Made by a program: the position numbers and the translations under genes
NCBI RefSeq assembly: GCF_025151995.1
Contig: NZ_CP102290.1
Span: forward strand, 2,356,001 to 2,420,000
From: Ruminococcus gauvreauii
GTDB taxonomy: Bacteria > Bacillota > Clostridia > Lachnospirales > Lachnospiraceae
Reading direction: 5' to 3'
Length of the DNA: 64,000 nucleotides
Shown: positions 42,941 to 52,004 of the stretch, one piece after another
Layout of the letters: every line of letters starts with the position of its first letter
Numbering within the stretch: position 1 is the first letter of the stretch
The notes under the pieces: generated by a model
Database searches by the model: none
The model's input: only the letters and a program-made list of their open reading frames with translations
What the model was told of the DNA's origin: nothing

Positions 42941-43834
42941 ATGGCAATTTTTAAGGGAGCGGGTGTAGCCATTGTTACACCTATGCACGAAGATTTATCG
43001 ATCAACTACGACAAGCTGGAGGAACTGCTGGAAGAACAGATTGCTGCGGGCACAGATGCGATCATCATCTGCGGCACGACCGGCGAATCCGCGACTTTGA
43101 GTGAAGAGGAACATCTGGAAGCCATTAAATTTACGATTGATAAGGTGGCGAAACGGATTCCCGTAATTGCAGGGACGGGTTCCAACAGTACACACACAGC
43201 AGTCAACATGTCAAAAGATGCCGCGGAATACGGCGCAGACGGACTGCTTATCGTTACGCCTTACTATAATAAGGGGACTCAGAACGGATTAATCAGACAT
43301 TATACCACGATTGCAGAGGCGGCTAAAAAACCGATCATCATGTATAATGTGCCGAGCAGGACAGGGTGCAATATCCTGCCGCCAACGGTAGCGTCCCTGT
43401 TTAAAAATGCAGAGAATATTGTCGGGATCAAGGAAGCGACAGGAAATATATCTCAGGTTGCAAAAGTCATGGAACTGACAGACGGTAAGATCGATCTTTA
43501 CTCGGGAAATGATGATCAGATCGTTCCGCTTCTATCACTCGGCGGCATCGGCGTTATTTCCGTACTGTCAAACATTGCTCCGAAGGAGACTCACGATATT
43601 GTCATGAAATATCTCGAGGGAGATGTTGCAGGCAGCCGTGATCTTCAGATCAGGGCAATTTCACTGATCGATGAGCTGTTCTGTGAGGTGAACCCGATTC
43701 CGGTGAAGGCGGCGATGAATCTTATGGGCAAAGAAGTAGGACCACTCCGCCTTCCGCTGACAGAGATGGAGCCGGCGAATCAGGCCAGACTTGCAGCAGC
43801 GATGAGAGACTTTGGACTGAATGTGGTAAACTGA
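42941..43834 (+). CDS. dapA: 4-hydroxy-tetrahydrodipicolinate synthase
   Basis: Condenses pyruvate with aspartate semialdehyde, first step of the lysine/DAP branch. TIM barrel of 297 residues with Schiff-base Lys164 (VGIKEATGN), the Tyr135 of YNVPSRTG, and the CGTTGES loop (44-50). Preceded by an AAGGAGG site and the lysine riboswitch. dapB follows immediately. Confidence 0.96.
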   Translation: MAIFKGAGVAIVTPMHEDLSINYDKLEELLEEQIAAGTDAIIICGTTGESATLSEEEHLEAIKFTIDKVAKRIPVIAGTGSNSTHTAVNMSKDAAEYGADGLLIVTPYYNKGTQNGLIRHYTTIAEAAKKPIIMYNVPSRTGCNILPPTVASLFKNAENIVGIKEATGNISQVAKVMELTDGKIDLYSGNDDQIVPLLSLGGIGVISVLSNIAPKETHDIVMKYLEGDVAGSRDLQIRAISLIDELFCEVNPIPVKAAMNLMGKEVGPLRLPLTEMEPANQARLAAAMRDFGLNVVN

Positions 43835-43877
43835 CATGTCCGCTGATGCGGATATCATCATGAACGAAAGGAACGAC

Positions 43878-44639
43878 ATGGTTAAGATTATAATGCACGG
43901 ATGCAATGGCCATATGGGACAGGTGATCTCTGGTCTTGTAAAAGAAGATGAGGGAGCCGAGATCGTGGCTGGTATTGATGTAGTGGACAATCGGGACAAT
44001 GGGTATCCGGTGTTTACTGATATGAATGAATGTGAAATTGAAGCCGACGCAATCATTGATTTTTCTACCGCGAAAGCAGCAGATGCAATATTGGATTACA
44101 GTGTCAGAAGACAGATTCCCATCGTGCTGTGTACAACCGGACTGTCAGAAGAACAGCTTCAGAAGGTGGAAGAAACTGCAAAAAAAGTTGCGGTTCTCAA
44201 ATCTGCGAATATGTCACTGGGCATTAACATGCTGCTGAAACTTCTGAAAGAGGCGGCACAGCTTCTTGCACCCGCCGGCTTTGATATGGAGATCGTAGAG
44301 AGACATCACAAACTGAAGGTTGATGCGCCCAGCGGCACCGCGCTCGCACTGGCAGACAGTATCAATGAGGCGCTGGATCATGTTTATGAATATAAATATG
44401 ACAGAAGCCAGGAACGTAAAAAAAGAGAGAAAAAGGAAATCGGTATCTCTGCGGTCCGCGGCGGAACAATCGTAGGAGACCATGAAGTGATCTTTGCGGG
44501 AGCCGATGAAGTGATTGAGTTCAGGCATACAGCCTATTCAAAAGCTATCTTTGGGAAGGGCGCTGTTCAGGCTGCAAAATTCCTGAAGGGAAAAGGACCG
44601 GGACGCTTTGAAATGAGCGACGTGATCAATGAAGCTTAA
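43878..44639 (+). CDS. dapB: 4-hydroxy-tetrahydrodipicolinate reductase
   Basis: NAD(P)H-dependent second step after DapA. Nucleotide-binding HGCNGHMGQ near the start, catalytic ERHHKLKVDAPSGTA and the C-terminal FRHTAYSKAIFGKGA. I use ATG 43878 (GAAAGGAACG upstream); the frame from 43836 begins with a non-family peptide. 253 residues. Operon with dapA. Confidence 0.94.
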   Translation: MVKIIMHGCNGHMGQVISGLVKEDEGAEIVAGIDVVDNRDNGYPVFTDMNECEIEADAIIDFSTAKAADAILDYSVRRQIPIVLCTTGLSEEQLQKVEETAKKVAVLKSANMSLGINMLLKLLKEAAQLLAPAGFDMEIVERHHKLKVDAPSGTALALADSINEALDHVYEYKYDRSQERKKREKKEIGISAVRGGTIVGDHEVIFAGADEVIEFRHTAYSKAIFGKGAVQAAKFLKGKGPGRFEMSDVINEA

Positions 44640-44725
44640 AAAATAAAAAAATGAATAAATTCTGACAGACACGTGTATATTAATAACATCGAAATCTGAT
44701 AAGAGAAAGAAAAGGAGACGATATT

Positions 44726-45142
44726 ATGAAGTGTATGAAGAAGTGGATGTTGGGATTGATGCTGGCAGCGATGGTATGTTTCATGGCGGGATGTGGTAAC
44801 GCTGATAATACTGATAAAAACAATGCAGCCACAGAGGAAAATACCGACGGGACAGACAACGGTGCTGACAATAACAAGAACACCGGTAACGTGAACGATG
44901 CGACAGACGGCACAACGAACAATACCACGGACAATGCGACTACCGGAAATGACAACACCGGAAATGAAGCGGGAACCGGCGGACTGAATTCCGACGGCAC
45001 CAATACGGACGGCACAACAGATAACAATAACAACAATGGCGATAACCTGGTAGAAGACGCCGGCGAAGGAATTGAAGACCTGGGACAGGGTGTGGAAGAT
45101 CTCGGAAACGATGCGTCAGATAATGCACGTACCAATCCATAA
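44726..45142 (+). CDS. Low-complexity Asn/Thr/Asp/Gly-rich lipoprotein
   Basis: 138 residues: signal peptide with lipobox FMAGC (Cys23), then almost solely N, T, D, G, E and A up to residue ~115, then LVEDAGEGIEDLGQGVEDLG. No fold or catalytic motif seen. Such stretches are extended and hydrophilic, so it may be a spacer or surface-exposed linker protein. RBS AAAGGAGACG. Surrounded by metabolic genes but with its own terminator. Confidence 0.75.
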   Translation: MKCMKKWMLGLMLAAMVCFMAGCGNADNTDKNNAATEENTDGTDNGADNNKNTGNVNDATDGTTNNTTDNATTGNDNTGNEAGTGGLNSDGTNTDGTTDNNNNNGDNLVEDAGEGIEDLGQGVEDLGNDASDNARTNP

Positions 45143-45161
45143 CCCGATGTAAGGTAGTTGC

Positions 45162-45196
45162 ATGCTGCCGTTGCCGGATGGCGATGGCAGCATTTT
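45162..45196 (+). terminator. Terminator after the low-complexity lipoprotein
   Basis: ATGCTGCC (45162-45169) and GGCAGCAT (45186-45193) pair, with an inner GCC/GGC step, followed by TTTT. Confidence 0.7.
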
Positions 45197-45235
45197 AACG
45201 CCGGCATGAGCGTTGGGGGATGGAGGAAATAGTGT

Positions 45236-46012
45236 ATGCGGTTTCGGCCATGCATTGATATACATAATGGAAAAGTAAAACAGATAGTGGGCGGAAGCCT
45301 GAAAGATCTGGGAGACCTGGCGCAGGAAAACTTTGTTTCTGCTCAGGACGCTGCGTTTTACGCCAGGCTTTACCAAAGCCGGGGAATCGACGGAGGCCAT
45401 GTGATTCTGCTGAACCCGGAAGCCTCCCCGTACTACGGGCAGACAAAGCAGCAGGCACTGGACGCTCTGAGAGCATATCCGGGCGGACTGATGGCCGGAG
45501 GCGGTATCCATGCCGGAAATGCCGCTGAGTTTCTGGAGGTGGGGGCGAGTCATGTGATTGTGACCTCCTATGTATTCCGGGACGGAAGAATTTCCTGGGA
45601 TAATCTGAACCGTATTGCAAAAGCTGCCGGACGGGAGCATCTGGTTCTTGACCTGAGCTGCAGGATGAGGGGCGGGAGCTATTACATCGTAACGGACCGG
45701 TGGCAGAGATTTACTGAAGTCGCAGTGACGGGGGAAGTTATGGACGAGCTGGCAGGCTACTGTGATGAATTCCTGATCCATGCAGTGGATGTAGAGGGAA
45801 AGGCATCGGGTATCGAGACGGATCTGGTGCGTATTCTGGCAGGGCATCGCAGGAACCCGATCACGTATGCGGGAGGCGTCGGCTGCTACGAAGATTTATA
45901 TCAGCTGCGTGAGGCCGGGGAGAACAGGATCGATGTGACGGTGGGAAGCGCACTCGATCTGTTCGGAGGTCCCATGGAGTACGAACAAATTTTGAGGATA
46001 TGCGATAATTAA
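45236..46012 (+). CDS. hisA: Phosphoribosylformimino-AICAR-ribotide isomerase, eukaryote-type HisA
   Basis: Histidine biosynthesis isomerase (ProFAR to PRFAR). Starts MRFRPCIDIHNGKVKQIVGG, with the HisA motif at the first strand, AGGGIHAGN and GGVGCYEDL phosphate-binding loops. The divergent inserts (DLSCRMRGGSYYIVTDRWQR) and length of 258 are those of the fungal HIS6/eukaryotic-type lineage rather than the usual bacterial HisA. It stands alone; no other his gene is in the window. Confidence 0.85.
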   Translation: MRFRPCIDIHNGKVKQIVGGSLKDLGDLAQENFVSAQDAAFYARLYQSRGIDGGHVILLNPEASPYYGQTKQQALDALRAYPGGLMAGGGIHAGNAAEFLEVGASHVIVTSYVFRDGRISWDNLNRIAKAAGREHLVLDLSCRMRGGSYYIVTDRWQRFTEVAVTGEVMDELAGYCDEFLIHAVDVEGKASGIETDLVRILAGHRRNPITYAGGVGCYEDLYQLREAGENRIDVTVGSALDLFGGPMEYEQILRICDN

Positions 46013-46052
46013 CAGTTTTAATGTAGAATAAAGAGAAGTTTTCTAAATTCTA

Positions 46053-46081
46053 TTGCGAACAAATTAGACATGTATTATAAT
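46053..46081 (+). promoter_or_regulatory. Promoter of hpf
   Basis: -35 TTGCGA (46053-46058), 17 bp, -10 TATAAT (46076-46081), about 85 bp before the hpf start. Confidence 0.6.
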
Positions 46082-46164
46082 ATGAATAATTACAGATGAC
46101 GGCAGACGTTCCTGTCAATCGGCGTTGTCCGCACTGTAAAATACGAGCCAAAGGGGTTGACATC

Positions 46165-46695
46165 ATGAATTTTATCATTAGTGGAAAGAATATCGAGGTT
46201 ACTTCAGGACTGAAATCAGCCATCACAGAGAAACTGGGTAAGCTGGAGAGGTACTTTACACCGGAGACAGAAATCGTTGTTACATTAAGCGTGGAGAAAG
46301 AGCGCCAGAAAATTGAAGTGACAATCCCGGTAAAAGGAAATATCATCCGTTCAGAACAGGTCAGCAACGATATGTACGTATCGATCGATCTGGTAGAGGA
46401 GGTTATCGAGAGACAGCTGAGAAAGTATAAGAATAAGATCGTTGATAAACATCAGGACGGAGGAAATCTCCAGAAAGCCTTTATAGAGAAAGAAGCAGAT
46501 GATGATGAAGAGGTAAAGATCATCCGCACGAAACGGTTCGGAATTAAACCGATGTATCCGGAAGATGCCTGCGTGCAGATGGAATTGCTCGGCCACAATT
46601 TCTTCGTGTTCTGCAATGCAGAGACAGAGGAAGTAAATGTAGTATATAAGAGGAAAGGGAACACGTACGGCTTGATAGAACCGGAGTTTTCCTGA
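46165..46695 (+). CDS. hpf: Ribosome hibernation promoting factor, long form
   Basis: Dimerises ribosomes into 100S particles in stationary phase. N-terminal S30AE/YfiA domain (about 1-105) and C-terminal dimerisation domain (VKIIRTKRFGIKPMYPEDA..MELLGHNFFVFCNAETEEVNVVYKRKGNTYGLIEP, ~118-176, given here in part). 176 residues, the long Gram-positive form. ATG 46165 with AAAGGGG upstream; the frame from 46096 has a non-family start. Confidence 0.94.
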   Translation: MNFIISGKNIEVTSGLKSAITEKLGKLERYFTPETEIVVTLSVEKERQKIEVTIPVKGNIIRSEQVSNDMYVSIDLVEEVIERQLRKYKNKIVDKHQDGGNLQKAFIEKEADDDEEVKIIRTKRFGIKPMYPEDACVQMELLGHNFFVFCNAETEEVNVVYKRKGNTYGLIEPEFS

Positions 46696-46708
46696 TAGAC
46701 AGAGAGAT

Positions 46709-46737
46709 AAACAGGATGCGTTGGCATCCTGTTTTTC
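46709..46737 (+). terminator. Terminator after hpf
   Basis: An 11-bp stem (46709-46719 with 46724-46734) around a GTTG loop, with T residues in and after the right arm. The following ~210 bp to the surface protein carry a 12-bp palindrome ATTCTTAAGAAT (46814-46825) and no gene. Confidence 0.85.
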
Positions 46738-46945
46738 AGTGAATGGCTGTGTTACACAATAAAACGCCGATAGAACTCTGAAAATTATAAATGAATATTT
46801 CTTTTTCGTGAACATTCTTAAGAATAACTTAAATATGTGTGTACACTATTGATTTTGGGGCTTTGTTACCGTATGCTGTAAGTAAGAAAAGAGTTTAAAG
46901 AGGTACGTATAAAAGAGCTGAAAAAATGGAAAAGAGGTGTGCAGT

Positions 46946-49555
46946 ATGAAAGGAAAAACGAAAAGGTATGGAAAAGTCTTCATGTCACTGATCCTGGCAC
47001 TGGGTATGATCTTCGGCAATATATCAGCAGTGCTGGCAGCTGATTATTCACTGGGTTCCGGTATTAAGACGGGTGATTCGAAACAGCTGCAGTCCGGCGA
47101 TAAGATCACGGCCGGTTCCGACAGTGTATTTCAGGTTGTCCAAAATGGAAAGGTAGTTTATCCTTCTGAAGGAGCGATCAAGGGTTACGAGGATGAGGCG
47201 CAGACAAAAGAAAGCGGCAGGTCGTATGGAAAGGGTTCTTACACCTTGCCGGCAGCAGAATCCGGTAAGGTCTGGAATGCGGCTGCTGCACAGAATAAGG
47301 ACTGGTTCTATGATGAGGCCAATGCGAAGATGCGCCAGGGCGCATATGTGATCACGCTGGAACAGACGGCAGAACCGAAGGAACAGCCGAAAGAGGAACC
47401 AAAGGAACAACCGAAGGAGGAACAGCAGGCTCCTCCTGTGAAAGCGGCGGTAGATGCCGAGACACCGGTAATTACGGGAAATCCTGCAGCTGCTACATAT
47501 GATAAGGACGCACCTGCAGCAGCCCTCCGTGTCACGGCGTCGGTAAGCGACGGAGGGACACTGAGTTATCAGTGGTATCAGAGTACGGATGCTGCAGCAG
47601 CCGGAGATGCAATCCAGGGAGCGGTAAGCAGTGAGTATACACCGGGAACAGGAACGGCGGGCACCACCACGTATTATTACTGTGTGGTGACGAACACGAA
47701 CGATGCGGCGACAGGCGAAATGACGGCGGCTGCTGTCAGCGCCAGAGCAGCGATTACGGTAAATGAACCGGCACCGCCGGTGGTAGATGCTGAGACTCCG
47801 GTAATCACAGGGAATCCTGCCGATGCCACATATGATAAAGGCACACCTGCAGCAGCCCTTGTTGTCACAGCGACGGTAAACGCAGGGAATCTGAGCTATC
47901 AGTGGTATCAGAGTGCGGATGCAGATTCTGACGGAACTGCAATCCAGGGAGCGGCAAGCAGTGAGTATACACCGGGAACAGAGACGGTAGGGACCACGTA
48001 TTATTACTGTGTGGTGACAAATACCGACACTAATGTGGCAGGTTCACAGACGGCGACTGCCGAGAGTGGAAGAGCCGCCATTACGGTGAATGATACGCCG
48101 CTGATAATAAACGCTGCGACTCCAGACATTACGGCTGATCCGGTGGACGCCGCATACGATAAGGATGAAACAGCAAATCCGCTTAGCGTGACAGCAACAG
48201 TAACTGATGGCGGAACGCTGAGCTATCAGTGGTATCAGAGTGCGGATGCAGACTCTGACGGAACTGCAATCCAGGGAGCGACAAACAGCGAGTACACACC
48301 GGGAACAGGAACGGTGGGAACCACGTATTATTACTGTGTGGTGACGAACACAAACGATGCGGTTACGGGTGAAAAAACGGCGACGGTGGCGAGCGCAAGA
48401 GCAAGAGTTACAGTAAATGACAACCAGCCGGCGGCACCGCAGACGCCGCAGTTCACGGGTCATCCGCAGTCGAAAAAAGATTACAATAAAGGCGACACAG
48501 CGGTACCTCTCAGTGTCACGGCAGAAGTGACGGACGGCGGAGCTTTAAGCTACCAGTGGTATCAGAATACCTCCAATGATATCACAACCGGAACTAAAAT
48601 TGAGGGTGCAACCGAGAAGCAATATACTCCGAAGACAGATAAGGCGGGTACGGTATATTACTACTGCATCGTAACGAATACGAAGGACCAAAAGACAGCG
48701 TCTGCATCGAGCAATGCAGCTGAAATCGTTGTGATGGATACGCAGAAGACGGATGCCAAAGCGCCGAAGATCACAGGAAATCCGAAAGGAGCATCGTACA
48801 TTACGGATGCGGCCGCAAAGGCGCTGCAGGTAAAAGCCGAATCTTTGGACGGAGGGAAACTGTCATATCAGTGGTACTCCAACACAAAGAACAGCACCAA
48901 AGACGGAACGGCAATCAAGGATGCGACAGAGAGCACCTATACACCGTCCACTAAGAAAAACGGAACGGTATATTACTACTGTGTCGTGACAAACACGAAT
49001 AAAGAGCTGAATGGCAATCAGACTGCGACCGCTGTCAGCGATACGGCGAAAATCGTGGTGAGCGCCAGGAAGAATGCGGAGACGCCTTCTGTAAGCGGAC
49101 CGAACAATGCGACATATTATAAAGGCAAAGCCGCAAAGGCGATGGAAGTGAAAGCCAGCGTAAAAGACGGCGGAACATTGAGCTACCAGTGGTACTCCAA
49201 CACGAAGAACAGCACCAAAGACGGAAGTGTGATCAAGGACGCAACGAAGAGCACATACACACCGTCCACCGCATCTGTCGGAACGACGTATTACTACTGT
49301 GTAGTCACTAATACCAACAAATCGGTAAACGGAGATCAGACGGTATCCATTACCAGCCGTGCGGCGAAGATTACGGTGAAGGCATCCACGTCAAAGGCAA
49401 GTCCTGTGAAACGTACGCTCAACACGAAGAGTACACGCGCGGCGAATGCAAAGACGGGAGACGAGACAAATCTTATGCTGTGGATCGCTCTTCTGGCGGC
49501 GGCAGGTATTGTGATTGCGGTTCTGGCAGTTAGGATAAAAAGAAACCGTAAATAG
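46946..49555 (+). CDS. Surface protein with six Ig-like repeats and sortase-type C-terminus
   Basis: 869 residues. Signal peptide (…SLILALGMIFGNISAVLA, residues 12-30), an N-terminal domain, a Pro-Lys-Glu spacer (about 155-170), six repeats of about 105 residues (47448-49385), each with an LSYQWYxxT core and YYYCVVTNT, then a TGDE-preceded TM helix and basic tail. The wall-anchor site reads NAKTGD rather than LPxTG, so it is a divergent sortase motif or simply a membrane anchor. Start ATG 46946 with AGAGG; GTG 46937 less likely. Probably an adhesin or surface filament; ligand unknown. Confidence 0.82.
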   Translation: MKGKTKRYGKVFMSLILALGMIFGNISAVLAADYSLGSGIKTGDSKQLQSGDKITAGSDSVFQVVQNGKVVYPSEGAIKGYEDEAQTKESGRSYGKGSYTLPAAESGKVWNAAAAQNKDWFYDEANAKMRQGAYVITLEQTAEPKEQPKEEPKEQPKEEQQAPPVKAAVDAETPVITGNPAAATYDKDAPAAALRVTASVSDGGTLSYQWYQSTDAAAAGDAIQGAVSSEYTPGTGTAGTTTYYYCVVTNTNDAATGEMTAAAVSARAAITVNEPAPPVVDAETPVITGNPADATYDKGTPAAALVVTATVNAGNLSYQWYQSADADSDGTAIQGAASSEYTPGTETVGTTYYYCVVTNTDTNVAGSQTATAESGRAAITVNDTPLIINAATPDITADPVDAAYDKDETANPLSVTATVTDGGTLSYQWYQSADADSDGTAIQGATNSEYTPGTGTVGTTYYYCVVTNTNDAVTGEKTATVASARARVTVNDNQPAAPQTPQFTGHPQSKKDYNKGDTAVPLSVTAEVTDGGALSYQWYQNTSNDITTGTKIEGATEKQYTPKTDKAGTVYYYCIVTNTKDQKTASASSNAAEIVVMDTQKTDAKAPKITGNPKGASYITDAAAKALQVKAESLDGGKLSYQWYSNTKNSTKDGTAIKDATESTYTPSTKKNGTVYYYCVVTNTNKELNGNQTATAVSDTAKIVVSARKNAETPSVSGPNNATYYKGKAAKAMEVKASVKDGGTLSYQWYSNTKNSTKDGSVIKDATKSTYTPSTASVGTTYYYCVVTNTNKSVNGDQTVSITSRAAKITVKASTSKASPVKRTLNTKSTRAANAKTGDETNLMLWIALLAAAGIVIAVLAVRIKRNRK
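47448..49385 (+). repeat. Six-unit tandem Ig-like repeat array
   Basis: Units begin at about 47448, 47782, 48112, 48425, 48755 and 49072. Units 1-3 are close relatives (ETPVITGNPA/D, AIQGA) and share long near-identical DNA stretches; units 5 and 6 share NSTKDG cores. This two-subfamily structure points to internal duplication of units. Confidence 0.8.
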
Positions 49556-49589
49556 AAATTAGTTTGAACGGCATACAGTATTCCCAGCG

Positions 49590-49617
49590 GCGGACCGGTT
49601 TAAAACCGGTCCGCTTT
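49590..49617 (+). terminator. Terminator after the surface protein
   Basis: GCGGACCGGT (49590-49599) and ACCGGTCCGC (49605-49614) pair perfectly around a 5-base loop, followed by TTT. Confidence 0.8.
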
Positions 49618-49635
49618 ATCTTTGATGATTCGGGG

Positions 49636-49698
49636 TTGACATACGTCTGTAACCTGTTATAATACTTTTATGCCTAAATAGTTTGAATTACAAAATAT
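49636..49698 (+). promoter_or_regulatory. Promoter and FabT-like operator of the fatty-acid operon
   Basis: -35 TTGACA (49636-49641), 16 bp, -10 TATAAT (49658-49663): a near-consensus promoter. Just downstream of the predicted start lies ATAGTTTG (49678-49685), 5 bp, CAAAATAT (49691-49698), an inverted repeat with one mismatch and TTTG..CAAA core like FabT operators of Gram-positive bacteria. A further TTCAAA half-site lies at about 49731. The MarR-type gene at the end of the operon is the likely binder. Confidence 0.6.
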
Positions 49699-49780
49699 TT
49701 TTATATAAAATATTAATGAGTTCAAATAACGACAGGATATTCACGTTAGTATAATTTCATGACAAAGAGAGAGTAAAAAT

Positions 49781-50740
49781 ATGAGAGCGAGAATTTTGGG
49801 TACCGGAAGCTATCTGCCGGAGCATATTATGACAAACGATGATATCGCACAGCTGGTGGATACCAGTGACGACTGGATCAGAGAGAGAACCGGAATTAAA
49901 AAGAGGCATCTTACCGATCAGGGAACGGTATCCATGGCGGCGGAGGCCGTAAAAAAAGCTTTAGAGGCTGCGTCGGTGACCGCCGATGAACTGGATATGA
50001 TACTGTTTGCAACTGTTACTCCGGATTATCTGTTTCCGAGCGCCGCTTGTCAGCTGCAGGATTCGATTGGTGCGGCCAACGCCGTCTGCATGGACATAAA
50101 TGCGGCGTGTTCCGGCTTCGTATTTGCCCTGAATACGGCAGCGTCCTATATACAGTCCGGACTTTACGGGAAGATTCTGGTAGTGGGAGCGGAGACGCTT
50201 TCAAAAATTGTTGACTGGGAAGACAGAAGTACCTGCATTCTTTTCGGAGACGGCGCCGGAGCAGCTGTCATGGGTGCCGATGAAACGGGAATCGAATGTA
50301 TGGATATGGGGTGCGACGGTTCGAAGGGCATGGTGCTTTACTGTGAAGGCAATCCGCTGCAGAATCCGCTCGTGAGCCATACCACGGATGGCAGGAAAAT
50401 GCATATGGATGGACAGGCGGTCTTCAAATTTGCGATCCGCAAAGTGCCTGAGACGATTCGCAGGGTGCTCGAAAAGAGCGGCACTGATATAAAAGAGATC
50501 GATCATTTTATCATGCACCAGGCAAATCGGAGAATTCTGGCTTCCGCGGCAAAAACACTGAAGATCCCGAATGAGAAGATGCCGATGAATATGGATGGGT
50601 GCGGCAATATTGCTGCGGCAAGCATTCCAATCTTACTGGACGAGTACAGCAGGTCAGGAAAGATCAAAAGGGGAGACAGGGTCATCCTCTGCGCGTTCGG
50701 CGGAGGTCTGAGCTGGGGCAGTACGCTCATGACATGGTAG
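49781..50740 (+). CDS. fabH: 3-oxoacyl-ACP synthase III
   Basis: Starts fatty-acid synthesis by condensing acetyl-CoA (or branched primers) with malonyl-ACP. Catalytic Cys110 in INAACSG, His in MHQANRRI and Asn in GCGNIAAASIP form the triad. 319 residues. First gene of the operon. Confidence 0.96.
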   Translation: MRARILGTGSYLPEHIMTNDDIAQLVDTSDDWIRERTGIKKRHLTDQGTVSMAAEAVKKALEAASVTADELDMILFATVTPDYLFPSAACQLQDSIGAANAVCMDINAACSGFVFALNTAASYIQSGLYGKILVVGAETLSKIVDWEDRSTCILFGDGAGAAVMGADETGIECMDMGCDGSKGMVLYCEGNPLQNPLVSHTTDGRKMHMDGQAVFKFAIRKVPETIRRVLEKSGTDIKEIDHFIMHQANRRILASAAKTLKIPNEKMPMNMDGCGNIAAASIPILLDEYSRSGKIKRGDRVILCAFGGGLSWGSTLMTW

Positions 50741-50803
50741 TAAGCGACCGAAAGGTCAGCATTACAATAAATAATTTATGAAAGATAAAAGGAGAACAAA
50801 AAG

Positions 50804-51040
50804 ATGTTAGAAAAAATGAAAGAATTAATTGCAGAGCAGCTGGGTATCGATGCAGACAGCATTACACCGGAGAAATCCTTGAAAGATGATCTGAATGCGG
50901 ATTCACTGGATCTGTTTGAACTGGTGACAAACCTTGAGGATACGTATGAAATCGAAATTCCGGCGGAAGACCTGGAGACTATGATAACTGTTCAGGATGT
51001 TATTGATTACCTGAAAAATAAAGGGATCGAAGAAGAATAA
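50804..51040 (+). CDS. acpP: Acyl carrier protein
   Basis: 78-residue acidic helical protein with the phosphopantetheine Ser34 in ADSLDLFELV. Carries growing acyl chains between the enzymes encoded around it. AAAGGAGAAC lies before the ATG; fabK begins 23 bp downstream. Confidence 0.96.
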   Translation: MLEKMKELIAEQLGIDADSITPEKSLKDDLNADSLDLFELVTNLEDTYEIEIPAEDLETMITVQDVIDYLKNKGIEEE

Positions 51041-51062
51041 AATTGCGAAAGGCAGGTAGGCC

Positions 51063-52004
51063 ATGAAAACAAGAGTGACGGACATACTGGGTACAGAATA
51101 TCCTATCATCCAGGGCGGGATGGCCTGGGTGGCAGAACACCATCTGGCGGCGGCAGTTTCCAATGCGGGCGGACTGGGACTGATAGGCGCTGCAAATGCG
51201 CCGGCTGAGGTAGTCCGCGAAGAAATACGAAAGGTCAGGGAGCTGACGGACAAACCATTCGGAGTGAACATCATGCTGATCAGTCCGAGCGCGGATGAAG
51301 TAGCGCAGCTTGTGATGGAGGAAGAGGTTCCGGTCATTACGACGGGAGCCGGGAATCCGGAGAAATACATGAAGGTATGGAAAGAATCCGGCATGAAAGT
51401 AATTCCCGTTGTGGCAAGTGTTGCACTGGCGAAGCGTATGGAACGCTATGGAGCGGATGCCGTTGTGGCTGAAGGCTGCGAAGCGGGCGGACATATTGGG
51501 GAACAGACAACCATGACACTTATACCGCAGGTTGCAGATGCTGTTGAGATACCGGTGATCGGAGCAGGCGGAGTCGGCGACGGCAGAGGTATGGCGGCTA
51601 TGTTTCTGCTGGGTGCAGAGGGTGTCCAGATCGGTACACGTTTTGTCGTATCTGATGAGTCTATCGTGCACGAGAATTATAAAGAGCGGATTGTAAAGTC
51701 AAAGGATATCGACAGCGTTGTGACAGGCCGCTCTACGGGACATCCGGTCCGTTCTCTGAGAAACCAGAACACGAAGGAGTATCTGAAAAAAGAGCAGGAA
51801 GGCGCTTCCTTTGAAGAGCTGGAGCTTCTGACACTCGGTTCACTGCGCAGAGCGGTACTTGAAGGGGATACGAAAAACGGAAGTGTGATGGCAGGACAGA
51901 TTGCGGGACTGATCAAACAGCGTCAGACGTGTAAGGAAATCATCGAAGAGCTCGTAAAAGAGACCGAGGCTCTGTTAAAAGGAGCGGAAAAATGGGAAAA
52001 ATAG
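51063..52004 (+). CDS. fabK: Enoyl-ACP reductase II (FMN-dependent)
   Basis: FMN enzyme that carries out the last reduction in each elongation round in place of FabI. GMAWVAEHHLAAAVSNAGG at the N-terminus, GCEAGGHIGEQTT and GAGGVGDGRGMAA FMN-binding parts and the GTRFV segment match FabK. 313 residues. Its end overlaps the fabD start by 13 bases. Confidence 0.93.
   Translation: MKTRVTDILGTEYPIIQGGMAWVAEHHLAAAVSNAGGLGLIGAANAPAEVVREEIRKVRELTDKPFGVNIMLISPSADEVAQLVMEEEVPVITTGAGNPEKYMKVWKESGMKVIPVVASVALAKRMERYGADAVVAEGCEAGGHIGEQTTMTLIPQVADAVEIPVIGAGGVGDGRGMAAMFLLGAEGVQIGTRFVVSDESIVHENYKERIVKSKDIDSVVTGRSTGHPVRSLRNQNTKEYLKKEQEGASFEELELLTLGSLRRAVLEGDTKNGSVMAGQIAGLIKQRQTCKEIIEELVKETEALLKGAEKWEK

Noticed and set aside
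49400..49555. Classical LPxTG anchor in the repeat protein
   Set aside because: The motif before the final TM is NAKTGD; not LPxTG, so sortase anchoring is only possible, not shown.
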